Origin: Ustulina deusta
Lineage: Eukaryota; Ascomycota; Sordariomycetes; Xylariales; Xylariaceae
Assembly: GCA_023159155.1 (NCBI GenBank)
Contig: JAJNNX010000028.1
Span: 372,001 to 436,000 of the forward strand
Length of the DNA stretch: 64,000 nucleotides
Direction of reading: 5' to 3'
Positions 20,881-32,131 of the stretch are shown here, piece after piece (position 1 is the first letter of the stretch; every line of letters starts with the position of its first letter). The translations under genes and the position numbers were made by a program. Below the pieces are notes generated by a model. It had not been told where the DNA came from, ran no database searches, and worked only from the letters and a program-made list of their open reading frames with translations.

Positions 20881-22629
20881 ATGGCCAACATCTACACACG
20901 CGATTTGCCCCTCTGGCCGGACGGCGACAATGCGACCGACACTGTCATCGGCGGCGTTCACTTCAATCTGACGACGCTGAAGCATTGGAACTACACGCTC
21001 TACGAGGGCAACTGGACCCTGAGCAATTGGTCGCGGTGCTATCTGGTGAACCAGCCTTACACGCCGCCTCTCCTGCTGAACAACGGAACCTTCGGTACTG
21101 TCTGATTCCTGCCGCTCCGTTCCTGAGCCGCTGGGCTAACACGCCGTGAATTAGTCAACAGCACATGGTGCTACCTCGCCACTCAGCCGACCGGTCCTCG
21201 CGCCAACATTGGAATCGGTTTCGCCGTCGCATTCGGCCTATGTTTGGTTTTCATCTTGCTTAATCTCGCTCGTCATGGAAAGCTTTACCTCCCGGCGGAA
21301 AAGAGGTTCTACGCGATTGGCAGGCGATGGCAATGGTACTGGGCCATATTCGTCTGCGTCGCTGCACTTATTGGCCTCTTCACCGGTGTCGATGTGGATC
21401 GCTACCGCGTGGTAGAGCTGCCACTCGTGCTCAACGTCTTCTTCTGGTTTTTGATGAACATGGGCTCCTTAGCTTTGGTGTGGGAGGCGGTCCGTCATTG
21501 GGGCAGTTGGATGGAGAGGCAATTCATCGACCCCAACCCATTTGTGCTGAAGCAGACGGATAGGAGAGGCAGATTTGAATTCTTTCTGCCCTTGTTCTTC
21601 TATTTGTGGTGGTGGTTGGTAAGTTGTTCTCCCAACGAACCTTGCATCAGTCGCTAACAGAGGTAGGACTTCTTCGTCATCGTTCCAAGAAACTGGGGTG
21701 CCGTCGAACTTCAGCGTTCGCCTGAGCAGACTGCCACAAAGGGCAAACCTGCCTCCACTGACGCCCGCTTTAAGATCGCGCCATTCTTTCTGTTTATTAG
21801 CTGGCTGACGATTATGGTATCCCTCTGGCACTCGGTTCGGCACTACGAAGCTCGGAATCGCGGTTGGCTAAACAGAGTCATTGGATTCATTCGCTACGTT
21901 CCTTTCCGCTTCTTACTCATGATTCCACTCTCCCTGGTCGTCGTCGCTTATCAAGCACTAGCTGCATGGGAATTCGATTATTCGCCTCTCGACAAAAACA
22001 CCAACCTGGTTGCCATGTATGTTGGGGGCTACGTTCCGGCTCTCCTCCTTGTCATCATTCTCTGCGCCTCTGGATTCCTGCGACCGAATGAGGACAAAGA
22101 TCTCATTCGCCAGCGACGCGAAAGAGGCACCCAGCTTGACCAGGAGCTTGGCATAACCAAACGGCCGGCCTGGTGGCGGCGACTCAAAGGGGATGTGAGT
22201 ACTGGTGACGCCATGCGTGATCAAATTTTCCGTAACGTGCGAGAAGTGGGAGGCCACCGGCGTGTTCGAGAAATGGCTGAGCAGAGAGCCGAAAATCCAG
22301 AAGATGCTTCTACAACCAATAACACATTTGAAATGAGCTCGATACACAGATCACCGAGCGTCGCCAGCAACACGGTCCCACCCCCTTATACTCCCTCCGG
22401 CCGGCCAGGTCAGCGGAGGAACGAGCGGACCGTCGAAGTAGCCGCCAGTCTTCTCTTCCCAAATGTTAGCAATCCACCTCCACCTCCCGCTGATAACAGA
22501 GGTCGGGAGTCACAGTCTCAGACTCAAACTACCCGAAGGCCCGACGCTTATCACAGGAGCTCTAGCACAGGCAGTGGCGTGTCTATAACTGCCCCTCCAC
22601 AACAAATCAGGAGCATGTTAGACGTTTAA
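20881..22629 (+). CDS. Fungal seven-segment membrane protein, DUF2434-like
   Basis: 546 aa from exons 20881-21094, 21155-21618 and 21667-22629 (introns of 60 and 48 bp; the second acceptor at 21665-21666 is chosen because the earlier one at 21659-21660 leads straight to a stop). The N-terminal 85 residues carry several N-x-T/S sites and few charges, suggesting a lumenal or outer face. Seven hydrophobic segments follow: around GIGFAVAFGLCLVFILL, YWAIFVCVAALIGLF, LPLVLNVFFWFLMNMGSLAL, FFLPLFFYLWWWLDFFVIV, APFFLFISWLTIMVSL, FRFLLMIPLSLVVVAYQAL and YVGGYVPALLLVIILCASGF. A hydrophilic tail of about 190 residues contains VPPPYTP, a PPxY motif typical of WW-domain (Rsp5/NEDD4) ligands. The match to DUF2434 is from memory of the family; function is unknown. 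Confidence 0.8.
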
Positions 22630-23841
22630 TAAGAGGGGGCTGAAAACCATATAAAATATTGCAGTGTAACGCTGCGTTACGTCAGTATCATCATGATTTT
22701 ATATGGCGTTGTGTGGCTATTCCGGGACAGGAGGCTTTGGACAAAGGTTTTGGGTTATCGTGATGATGGGTGGTTCACGTTGGAGCAATCCCTTACCTAC
22801 TGACAACACGCAAAACACAAGCTGATGAGGAATGCATTAAGACTTTTAGTCATTAACGGTTTATTTTTTGGCCGAATATGCATATAGAAGTATAGAAATA
22901 TTATATTACGTCCGGTATGCTACGACATATAATGCACATCCAACTAGGCGCAATGTGGATATTATCAGAGCAAGCACCACGACGACTGTAGTACACACTT
23001 CTACCTTTCAGACTACCTATCCAAGATAGGATACTAGAGCTGTCACTAGGAGTAGATTCAATTTGATCAAATAGAGTACATATAATTTACCGGCGTGCAA
23101 GATCGTGAGTGTTGCCAAGTGAGGAAAATGCATTGTATCATCGCACGACCTGCAGACACGAAATTATCCCATACCCCCCTCTCGACCCTACACGTCCTCG
23201 TATTTCCCAAAGACAATAAAGTTGCGACTTGCGATATAGATGGCATAAGCAGCCAGCTATATCAACAGTGCAATGTAAAGATGCCGAGGAACGCGACCCT
23301 GTTTACACTTATTCCTCCGGTCCGCTTTGGGAAACGAGATCTTGCCGGCTAAATCCCCAGCCCTGAGGACTCTGACACTCATACGCAGGAACTAGGCAAG
23401 TAAGTAACCTGGCGCAAGCAGACACATCACGTCTCCCTTCCGCCAAGCCGGGCTCGTGGAAAGCAGAAACCTCATACACTCTCTCTTCCTCCCCATAACG
23501 TGCGAGCCGCCTGCTATGCCGTAGATCTTGCCTAAGACCAGCGTGTCTGCGGAAAAGGGGTTGCGAGCATAGGCGAGACGCAAGCAATCTCCGTGAAATA
23601 TAACGTGGGCATAGCCAAAACCTATACTACTCCATAGATACGTGTCCAGGCGGGAAGCGAGCGGTCTTTCATCCTCGGGGGGTTTATAAAACGGAGTTCG
23701 CCGCCGGGGTAGCTGGGGGTATGCTGGAAGTATATATATACATATACATATATATTCATCAGCCAGAGCCAAGACACCATCGTAAACCCGCCCCAACTCC
23801 AATCGATCGTCCCGAGGATACCGTTGCACGATCTGCTCAAG
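22630..23841. other. Intergenic, upstream of chitin deacetylase
   Basis: 1.2 kb. Promoter of the CE4 gene with a TATA-like box at 23683, and a short TA-repeat at 23730-23755 just before the start. Nothing else recognised. Confidence 0.6.
23683..23690 (+). promoter_or_regulatory. TATA-like box of chitin deacetylase gene
   Basis: TTTATAAA lies about 150 bp upstream of the ATG, a usual distance for a strongly regulated fungal gene with a short leader. Confidence 0.45.
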
Positions 23842-24894
23842 ATGCTCTTCGCCTATGCTGTCACTGCGTTGGCCCTCGTGGCTGGCGTCTCGGCGCGCGC
23901 TGTCCCGAGCCCCGTCGATGTCATGAAGCGCACGCACGTCGCCGGCAGCGTCATCACGAGGTGCTCCAAGTCGGGCGTGCTCGCGCTGGCGTACGATGAT
24001 GGCCCGTACCAGTATACCTCCTCCCTCGTCGACACGCTGAACGCCGCGGGCGTCAAGGGGACCTTCTTCTTCTCTGGCACGCTGTATGGCTGTATCTATA
24101 ATCAACGCGCTGCTGTGAAGAAGGCTTTTGACACCGGCCGTATGTGGTTCTCCTGGTTCTTTTATTAGTGCTGGGCTTGTACAGTTTGCTGACTCTTGCG
24201 GTATAGACCAGGTTGCTAGCCACACGTGGTGAGTGTCTATCATTGAGAAAGGGGGGGGGGGGGGGGGGGGGAAGCAGTTACGGGAAAGCGTCAGAAGAAA
24301 GTCTCAATACCAAAACAACGGCATGGAAGATGCGATAGTAGTAAAAACACAGGCGCGCTAACGGCCCTATCTCTCTCTCTCTCGTCCCAACAGGACACAC
24401 CCACACATGGCCTCGATGAGCGCCGCGGCGATCCAAGCCGAGATGGAGAAGGTGGAGCAGGCCACGGTGAACATCTTCGGGCGCAAGCCGGCGTACGTGC
24501 GGCCGCCGTACCTCGAGACGGGCGGCCAGTTCCTCGCCGTCATGAAGCAGATGAACTACACCGTCATCAACGACGACATCGACACGGGCGACTGGAACAA
24601 CCAGGCCCCCGCCCAGAGCGAGCAGCTGTTCCAGCGCGCCGGCGCCGCCGGCCAGGGACACATCCCCCTCATGCACGAGACGTACCAGTCCACCGTCACC
24701 ACCCTCACCAACTGGCTGATCGAGTGGGCCAGGACTAATAATCTGCAGATCGTCACCGTCGGTACGTCGGCCCCTTGATCGTGTTTCTGGCTTCGGTGCG
24801 CTGACTTTTGATTTGTGTAGCGGAGTGCCTCGATGATGCGGCGGGCATGTACAAGGAGGGCAATTTCACGGGAAATGGCGCCAGCAGCTGTTGA
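23842..24894 (+). CDS. Secreted chitin deacetylase (CE4 polysaccharide deacetylase)
   Basis: CE4 enzymes hydrolyse N-acetyl groups of chitin or chito-oligomers with a metal ion; roles include wall chitosan formation and hiding chitin from hosts. Four exons, 23842-24139, 24207-24228, 24394-24761 and 24821-24894, give 253 aa. Motif 1 is AYDDGP (50-55; catalytic base and metal Asp at 52-53). Motif 2, SHTWTHP (104-110; metal His105 and His109), is only restored by a 22-nt exon at 24207. Motif 3 is RPPYLE (143-148), motif 4 DIDTGDW (168-174), motif 5 IPLMHET (197-203). Signal peptide is residues 1 to about 19. The usual Thr before motif 1's aromatic is Ala50. Start is the ATG at 23842; upstream in-frame codons lack ATG. 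The protein ends soon after the NodB domain, with no chitin-binding module. Confidence 0.92.
24251..24271 (+). repeat. Poly-G tract inside an intron
   Basis: 21 consecutive G in intron 2 (24229-24393) of the deacetylase gene, 22 bp after the donor. On the RNA it could form a G-quadruplex close to the splice donor. The length may vary between isolates or be misread in sequencing. Confidence 0.95.
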
Positions 24895-27442
24895 GTCGTC
24901 GGGGCGAGGGAACGAGCCCGAGCGGCAGTGGTGGTGCTAGGGTTTTCGCTTTTTCGACTTCGTCATCCCCGTGGCTGGGGTTCCTCATCTACCCGATGTG
25001 TGTATATGCAATATATGTGATCTGAACATATCTGATTCCTCTCTGTCTTTTATCCCAGCTTCCAGTGCGAGCTAGTCGGGAGAAACGAGTCGGTTGTTGT
25101 CACTGTCTATTTTCGTGTCTGGGTCACACACTCGGCACGGACGGGAATTTCAAGTCGAGCGGTCTGGAGTCTAGGGGTCACAAAGACATACGCAGTAGGT
25201 TGGTGGCTTTATTGGTAAGTACCTATTTATGCAGACTAATAGTATCAAGCTTCACCTAAGTACATGTCTATGATACATTTCTCACCCCTCTCTGGAAAAT
25301 TCTGTTGTATGAGTAGACGATATTTGTGCAATTATCGCTTCCAGCTCCCAGCTTCTCGGTTACAACTCCTCTTCTCCTTGAGGTCACCTATGCTGATACT
25401 GAGATATCGATAATAGTATGTGACAATATTACAACATCATGACTGGGAGGCGATAGCCCAGCAGGGCCGACAGCTGTCGCAAGTGCAATTAGTTTCTATT
25501 CCAGCACATGAAAGGACGCTCTTTGTTCAGGGCTGCCATTGAATATGTTCTGTCTAGTTGTATATGCAGGGGAAGACACACTTAAACAGAGCATGCAAGC
25601 AAACTCCGGCAATAGACCAAGCTCTTTGCAGTAGGTTAGATATTGGAATACTGAGATCATGGTCTAGTTCCTCATGTGAACAGCCTAGGTGAATAGGGGG
25701 ATCTTCACGCGATACCACAATGGACAGACTATTTGGGAGCGGAAGGCTTAAGTAGAACAATAGACCTAATGGTATCATGTGTGTGAATAGAACAAGGTAC
25801 GTGGTTGGCGTTCAGAACTACCTACACACCCAATCAAGTACCATTCGCCTTTTCGTGCGACTTTTAGGACTTAGTCATGATCTAGACTAGCAATTGAGTA
25901 CCTATAGGTATACATAGATCCAAGTTGTATCAAGGCTGAGGTTCCCTCTCTTGACGGACTATGAATGAATGCCTGCCCACATCTTTTATACTAACTTATA
26001 GATTGGAAAGTAGTAGTTGTAAACAAGGAACAATGAATATCAATAACTTTGCACAGTTAGTAACACCTTGTTGCGGCTTTGCACAAGTTGTGTTAGACTC
26101 ATGGATATCCTGAGTACCTAGCAGTAGGCAGTAGTGGGTGATGAAACACACTTGGTTACTGAGTGCTTAGAATGGAATGTGTGATTAGGCGGTACAATGA
26201 TGAAACCACCAAAAAAATGGGCAAAAAAGCAAATAATAGGTACTCTCAGGCTAAGCCTGGTAGGCGTTACCCGGAACAACCAGGTAGTGTGAGCTACCCA
26301 CACGAGTATAAGGGTTAATAAACAAGGGCACAAGTCCCCAAAAAAAACTACCTCAACACACACAACCTAATGTAGGTACCCAGGTAAGTACCTAAGTACA
26401 TGTATGATGTATTTTGAGATGCATGGCTAGGCATATTGCAAGTACCGGTACCTCGATGATCAGGTAGGCTGGCGCTCGCAACACCGGATTTCACGATTCC
26501 CCTGCTAATATTTTGGCCAATCAAGCTTTCCTGTTCATAGCGCTCACACCCATCTTTGGTTGTCAAGCGACGGTATATATACATGCACATACAAGACTCT
26601 GAGCTAACCTCATCCTCCATCTTCGTGTTCGCGCTGTGAACCAGCTGAGACTAATTCTCGCCATTCACCTCTTTTTTTGACTTTGGCAGCCGAACTCTTC
26701 TATTCCGAACAGCATGGCCTCCGAGGTATAACCTAGCGATCTGCAACACATATAAACGCCTCGCCCAAGAGGTAAGGCCCCTTATTTCTTTCCAAGTTCT
26801 TGATTGCGATAACGCCATGCGCTTCACCTCATTCATATCCGCCATCTACCATCCCAGTATTCAGACTGACTGTCCATCTGAGTGACCATCACGCACCACC
26901 ACCGCCGCCTCTTCTACTCTTCTACCATTTCCTTTATCACTACCGCCGCCACTACTACTGCTACCACAACGCCTGCAGCCACTGCCACCCAATTGCGACC
27001 TAGGCGGCATCCCCTCATCCTTACCTCACCTACCTCCCCACATCCTTGTTCTCCGCGCAACCGTGCAGACCATCATCTCCTCATCCCCATGCGACAGCCA
27101 TATCCAGCGTTACCGCTCCTGTATCACCCGGAAACCCTAATCATCCCATCTCCGTCTCCATAGCCATCCTTTGCGACATCTCCTTTTTGGGTTGCACTAC
27201 CTGGCGCGCACATCAACGTTTGATTGACCCAGACCATCATCCTCACTCTTGTTCTCGTCAGCTATTGTATGTTGCGGCAAGGCACGTCTCCATCGCAATT
27301 GTGCATATAGTCACACCCCGCTGTGCCGACACTCTCACTGACAGGCACAGATATCCATTACCGAACCAGGGCCTCTGCTAGTCCCAATTGCACATTGACG
27401 CCACGAGGTCCTACGGCACTAGCAGTCATGCTTTGAAGCCTG
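24895..27442. other. Intergenic and long pyrimidine-rich leader
   Basis: 2.5 kb. 24895-26550 has only short unrecognised ORFs and several TAGGTA/TACCTA words (26360-26450). A TATATATA at 26574-26581 may be the promoter of the Myb gene. 26790-27420 is strongly C/T-rich with CCACCGCC-type repeats on the plus strand, typical of a fungal 5' leader. Confidence 0.55.
27428..27436 (+). promoter_or_regulatory. Two-codon upstream ORF
   Basis: ATG-CTT-TGA ends 6 nt before the main ATG at 27443. Its stop is in frame with the main ORF, which also fixes 27443 as the first possible start in an unspliced leader. A minimal uORF this close would be expected to lower translation or depend on leaky scanning. 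Confidence 0.5.
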
Positions 27443-30400
27443 ATGGGGCAGATTGCGAGCCAACCTTCGGAGGAGGAGGGCTGCGAGCCGAGAAACGACA
27501 CCCCCGAGCAAGAACAATTGCCAAATGACCACCCTCCCAGTGACGGCTTAGTCTTTTCAAGCCAAATCAATAGCTCCATCAACCCAGCTTTCATCCCGCC
27601 CCAACGTCCCAACGAGATCAAGTACTCAAGTTCACCTGCTTCGCGCCTCCGCACATCCCAACCTCCAACCCCCATTCCAAGACTCAAAATGTCCAACTCT
27701 TCTCCATCCCAGCCTTCGTCTGCGTTCGGTTCATCTGTGGATCTCGCTGTCGAATCCAACAGCCGTGAAAACTCCCCACACCTCTCTAAAAAGAAGAGAC
27801 GGCATAAGAAGCGACGGAGCTCCGCTTCCCACACCAACGAAGATCACCAGCCTCCGATTCCGCACTCCTCAATCGACCTCAGCTATGACAGCGAACAGAA
27901 CCAACATGAAGTGATTGGCGATGTCGACGTGGCCATTGATATCATCTCTGCCAGCAGCGCCCAGGCACGGAGTCAGCACAAGAAGGAGAAGAAAGAGAGC
28001 AAACGTGCAGCGAAGCTTGCGAAACGCCAGGCAGAAGCTAGCTCTGCTCCGGAACCTACCCAGGAACCTAGCCAGGAAGAAAGCCGATTTCGCGAAATCT
28101 GGCTATCCCAAGAACGTTTCGTTGCTGCGAAACGTGAGCAAGAGGAGGAGGAAGAACCCGAAGCTCACGTCGTAGAACTTGCCGAACCCCAGAATATTGC
28201 ATCGAAGAAGCGCAGGAGGAAGTCTCAGACTCAAGCCGAAAATGAACCTGAGCAAATTTCAAAGAAGCATAAGAAATCCCATAGCGGCACAGCTAATATT
28301 CCGGTAGAATTTAACAAGCAGGCTCATGATGATGCTATTGAGGAGCCGGAAGCATCCAACAACGACGAGATTGACTTTAATGACCTGGCTGAGCAGCTCT
28401 ATTCCGGTCGCAAGAGAAAATCCCATCATGAAGTTACTGAGTTGGAGCCAGCTATTGACAGCGGACCGGTGCATGAGGAACCTGTAGAAGTTATGGACGT
28501 CGATACTCGGATTGAAAGCGATCTGATCGAAAATGGAGCCGTTGAGAGCGAGGCCGACAGTGAGGTGGAGGAAGTGTACCGAGATGACAACATTGACCAT
28601 GACTACACAGGTGAGAATGACGACGATGGCGCCGGGAGCACGGCCTCAGAAGCACGATCCACAAGCCATATTATCACAACCAGCGCTTCTGTGGAAGCTT
28701 CAAGGGAGCCAACTCATGATACCCAAAATGGCGAGCTCGTTGGCGGTGTCATGGAAGGTGAAGTGGCCGATCATGAGGAGCAGAATGGCGCAGGAATCAA
28801 TGGAGCGATTGCACCAGACGATGTCGACGGTTCAGCTTATGATGTTGAAGTGCCGTCCTCTGTGCCATATCCAAGCAGTGTAGGCGAGACTAGTACGAAG
28901 CGTACTAAGCACCGTGCAAGCAATAAAACTAGCACTGGACGGAAGCGTGTGGCTAAACCAGACTTTTTCAGTCGTATGGTAGATGATATTGAACAGGACA
29001 TTACCTCTCAATCGCCATCCACTGCCGCACTGTCACGCAGGAATGACAAAGACAAAGGCAAGCAAATAGCTGTCTCCGAGGATGAGGCCCAAGCCGGTCC
29101 ATCCACTGCCAATGGCAAAGCCAGGCAGCCCAAGATCACAAGTATGCTCAAGGATAGTCCATATTCGGATGCTAATGGTGCTATGACGCCACCAACCGAG
29201 AGCGTGGTACGTCTGCGAACTCCCAAGACTCCTGTTACATTATCTGGAGCTTTCAGTGAATTTGAGATACGAAATCTCACCCAGGCTATCGACCGGTTTA
29301 GGGACCAGAATGACATGACTCAACTCCGAGTCAATGAGCTGATTCACGGTAACCCCAAAGAATCCAGGGCTGGTGAGTTGTGGGAATGCATCGTGGCAAC
29401 CTGCCCTGGTCGAAGTCGACAGAAAATTATCAACCAGACTCGACGCAGGTTCCACAACTTTGTAGCACGTGGGACGTGGACCCCGGAGCAAGACCACGAA
29501 CTCAAACAGATGTACGAACAGTACGGAAACAAATACGCTTTGATCGGTCAATTCATCAATCGCCACCCTGAAGATATCCGAGATCGTATCCGAAACTATA
29601 TCATCTGCGGAGACAAGCTGAGAAAGGACACATGGAGTCAGGATGAGGTAGACAAGCTTGTCGCCATTGTTGAACAAGCCATTGAAGAGATAAGTCAACA
29701 GCGAGCGAATCGAGGTCTAGACGACAGTCGACCAGTTGAGGAAGATATCAACTGGCAACTGGTGAGTCAGGGCATGGACAGAACACGCAGCCGCCTACAA
29801 TGCATTTCCAAATGGAAGGCGATGAAGCCGCAACTCGCCGGTGGTGGCCTAGATGGAGAGGAGGTTCCTATTGAGGAGATCATACAGCAGGCTCGCGAGA
29901 CGGCAACGACCATGTCTTACCGCAACCGCTCCCTCGTCATTAAGGAAATCCTCAAAACTCGCGCCAAAGCTGATAGCCGCATTCCGTGGCTTAAACTGCG
30001 TAACGAGCTAGGGGGTCAATGGACTCGACCCCCTCTGATGGTGGTCTGGTTCCGGCTTCGAAGAACGCTGCCCAATTGGCAGAGCATGAATGTGAAGGAG
30101 ACATGCACGCTTCTTATGCAGAAGTTCCAACAAACCCACAAGCTCGAATACCCTGATGACGAGACTAGCAATCTCGACTATGATGTTGAATATCGTGAGA
30201 TTGAGTACAGAATCAAGAAAGGTCGGAAGTCTAACGCAACACCTAAAAGTGCGGCCTTCATTGGCAAGGCTAGTGACGATGAGGTGGAAGAGGAGAATGG
30301 TGAAATGGAGAAGGCTATTCGTGACCAGCTTGACACGGCAGGTGAGGAGGCGGCAGAAGAAGCAGAGGCGGAGGTATCGCATGGACATCGCCGTAGCAGC

Positions 30401-30598
30401 GTTGACCTGAGTGTTGGCGACAAGGAGCGCGAGGTGGAGGACTCTGAACCTGAAGCCAAAATTCGTCGACACCGGCGCCGGCGCCTTATTCGCTTTAGTG
30501 GTCGACGTTTCAAGCCGCAAGATCTCCAACAGGATGAATTTGACGACCAGAGCAGTGACACGAATGCCAGCCAGGTTTCAAGCATTCCTGCTCGCTAA
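27443..30598 (+). CDS. Reb1/TTF1-like Myb-domain DNA-binding protein
   Basis: 1051 aa, single exon. The conserved part spans residues about 600-900. It begins with a helical region (SEFEIRNLTQAIDRFRDQ), then RQKIINQTRRRFHNF, a Myb repeat GTWTPEQDHELKQMYEQYGN (677-696) through RHPEDIRDRIRNYI, a second repeat DTWSQDEVDKLVAIVEQA (from about 730) with inserted INWQLVSQGMDRTRSRLQCI, and a third degenerate repeat IPWLKLRNELGGQWTR. This order resembles Reb1/Nsi1/TTF1 factors, which bind terminator sites in rDNA, stop RNA polymerase I and block forks, and also act at polymerase II promoters. The N-terminal 590 residues are disordered, with Lys/Arg runs (KKKRRHKKRR) alternating with Glu/Asp-rich stretches; the C terminus is acidic then basic (RRHRRRRLIRFSGRR). 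Expected location: nucleus or nucleolus. The exact orthologue (Reb1 versus Nsi1-type) cannot be settled by eye. Confidence 0.8.
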   Translation: MGQIASQPSEEEGCEPRNDTPEQEQLPNDHPPSDGLVFSSQINSSINPAFIPPQRPNEIKYSSSPASRLRTSQPPTPIPRLKMSNSSPSQPSSAFGSSVDLAVESNSRENSPHLSKKKRRHKKRRSSASHTNEDHQPPIPHSSIDLSYDSEQNQHEVIGDVDVAIDIISASSAQARSQHKKEKKESKRAAKLAKRQAEASSAPEPTQEPSQEESRFREIWLSQERFVAAKREQEEEEEPEAHVVELAEPQNIASKKRRRKSQTQAENEPEQISKKHKKSHSGTANIPVEFNKQAHDDAIEEPEASNNDEIDFNDLAEQLYSGRKRKSHHEVTELEPAIDSGPVHEEPVEVMDVDTRIESDLIENGAVESEADSEVEEVYRDDNIDHDYTGENDDDGAGSTASEARSTSHIITTSASVEASREPTHDTQNGELVGGVMEGEVADHEEQNGAGINGAIAPDDVDGSAYDVEVPSSVPYPSSVGETSTKRTKHRASNKTSTGRKRVAKPDFFSRMVDDIEQDITSQSPSTAALSRRNDKDKGKQIAVSEDEAQAGPSTANGKARQPKITSMLKDSPYSDANGAMTPPTESVVRLRTPKTPVTLSGAFSEFEIRNLTQAIDRFRDQNDMTQLRVNELIHGNPKESRAGELWECIVATCPGRSRQKIINQTRRRFHNFVARGTWTPEQDHELKQMYEQYGNKYALIGQFINRHPEDIRDRIRNYIICGDKLRKDTWSQDEVDKLVAIVEQAIEEISQQRANRGLDDSRPVEEDINWQLVSQGMDRTRSRLQCISKWKAMKPQLAGGGLDGEEVPIEEIIQQARETATTMSYRNRSLVIKEILKTRAKADSRIPWLKLRNELGGQWTRPPLMVVWFRLRRTLPNWQSMNVKETCTLLMQKFQQTHKLEYPDDETSNLDYDVEYREIEYRIKKGRKSNATPKSAAFIGKASDDEVEEENGEMEKAIRDQLDTAGEEAAEEAEAEVSHGHRRSSVDLSVGDKEREVEDSEPEAKIRRHRRRRLIRFSGRRFKPQDLQQDEFDDQSSDTNASQVSSIPAR

Positions 30599-32131
30599 TA
30601 TATCGACAGCGGAACGATGAGAAGTCTTGTGATTACTAGCACGCATTTGGCGAGAACCGAGTGGAATCCTTCAGTGGACTTGGCAGACATTTGGATCGCT
30701 TTTCATTTCCGTGTCGCAACGAGCTTTGTGTTGCTATCATGTCTAAAAGAAGCGACACGGTAGAGCAGTTCTACATGTTTTTGTAGATGCGATTGTCACC
30801 GACCCGGACAGTACGTTGGAGTTGGTTGGGCGGGTGAGCCTTTCTGGTACTCGTCGATCCATGTCGCATATTGTCTTCGGGATGAGATCGTAGTCCATGA
30901 CGATTACGTTGACGAGCTGCGCTGGATTATGCCGACCTCGGTGCAGACGAATCCATCTGCATTCTTTGCCTCGCATTGGTTTACATTGCTATATACTTTT
31001 ATAGCTAGAGTGAGTGTATGGAATATACACTTTCGCAAAGACTGTTCAACCGATTAATGATGCCATGTGATGTGATTGTATGAGCCCTTCTCTTTGCCGA
31101 ACACAAAAAACCGTTTACGTCATTGATTCCTATGAATTCTTCTGGATATACCACGTAATCGGTCATTGAACCCAAGAAAAACAAAAAGGGAAGCCGAGGG
31201 TGTTACCTATTCGGCACATCTATCACTCCGTCGCTAGCCTACCAGCTCGCATCGGCCACATCTTTCCTGCTTATAAATGCGGCGGGTTCCAGCAGCTCGC
31301 AACGCGGTGGGGCATTACACTAGATGGTCGTGGCTGGCCGCGTCCACTAAACGCAGGGTGGAATATGAATGAGTAGGCAGCGCCCGGAGAGATTGATACC
31401 TATGCGTACCTTGTCGCGCGCGCGCTGTGCGTCTCGCCGGAGCCGCCAACTCGTTCGAGTAAGACCTCCCGCGCGCGCTGGTGCGATTCCCCCCCGGAGT
31501 GGGGCCCCACGTAGTCCGTGCCGAGGTAGGAAAATAGCGTGGAGGTAAACAGGTAAGCAAGTGCCTACCTAGTCGAGGCAGTGTGTTGTGCCTATTGGCT
31601 GTGCATGCTCGCATCCGCTTCCGCGCCGAGGTATGGCTTGGTTTTTTGCTATTCTAAGTACCTGTACTGGTGTAGGTAGGTAGGTAGGGAGGGAGGGAGA
31701 ACTGGAGATGCGGATTTCAGGGCGCGGAATTGGGCGATACCTGCCTACTTGCCTATGCGTGCGTAAGTACCTACCTATTATTATTAATCACGTTCTTTTG
31801 TCTGGGCTGGGACCGGATGGTTAGATCTCGTATGTGTGTATCCCTGTGATGCTAGCTCTGATGGGGCCGCCGGGAAATACTACCTAGATAGATTGAACCT
31901 TTTTTTTTTTTTTTCCTTTCTTTTGCGAGGTCAAGACCTAGAGTCATGACGTATATATAGCGTCGAGATCCTCATCCCATCCTCGTGTGTTGCTACCTGC
32001 ATATTCTACTGCTACTTATTGAATCATTACCAAACCTTTTGTTTATTTAATTTTGGGCAATAGGCTTCTTGGTATATCTCCTTGCATAACCCCACCTTTC
32101 GTCCACATAAAGAGAAAGACAGAGAGCAAGC
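30599..32131. other. Intergenic, upstream of MDR reductase
   Basis: 1.5 kb. Contains GTAG/GGGA repeats at 31670-31700, a 16-T run near 31900, a TATA-like box, and a G+C-rich patch with CGCGCGC near 31417-31480. ORFs on the minus strand are under 100 codons and not recognised. Confidence 0.6.
31952..31960 (+). promoter_or_regulatory. TATA-like box with adjacent TGACGTA
   Basis: TATATATAG at 31952-31960 lies 170-180 bp before the MDR gene start and overlaps a CRE-like TGACGTA (31947-31953), a type of site bound by bZIP stress regulators such as Atf1/AP-1-like factors. Position supports a core promoter; the bZIP link is inference. Confidence 0.4.

Noticed and set aside
23824..23841. Longer N terminus for the chitin deacetylase
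   Set aside because: The longer frame begins at TTG; the first ATG at 23842 gives a clean signal peptide.
30008..30529. 173-codon minus-strand ORF inside the Myb gene
   Set aside because: Antisense to the conserved Myb-type C-terminal region; no features.
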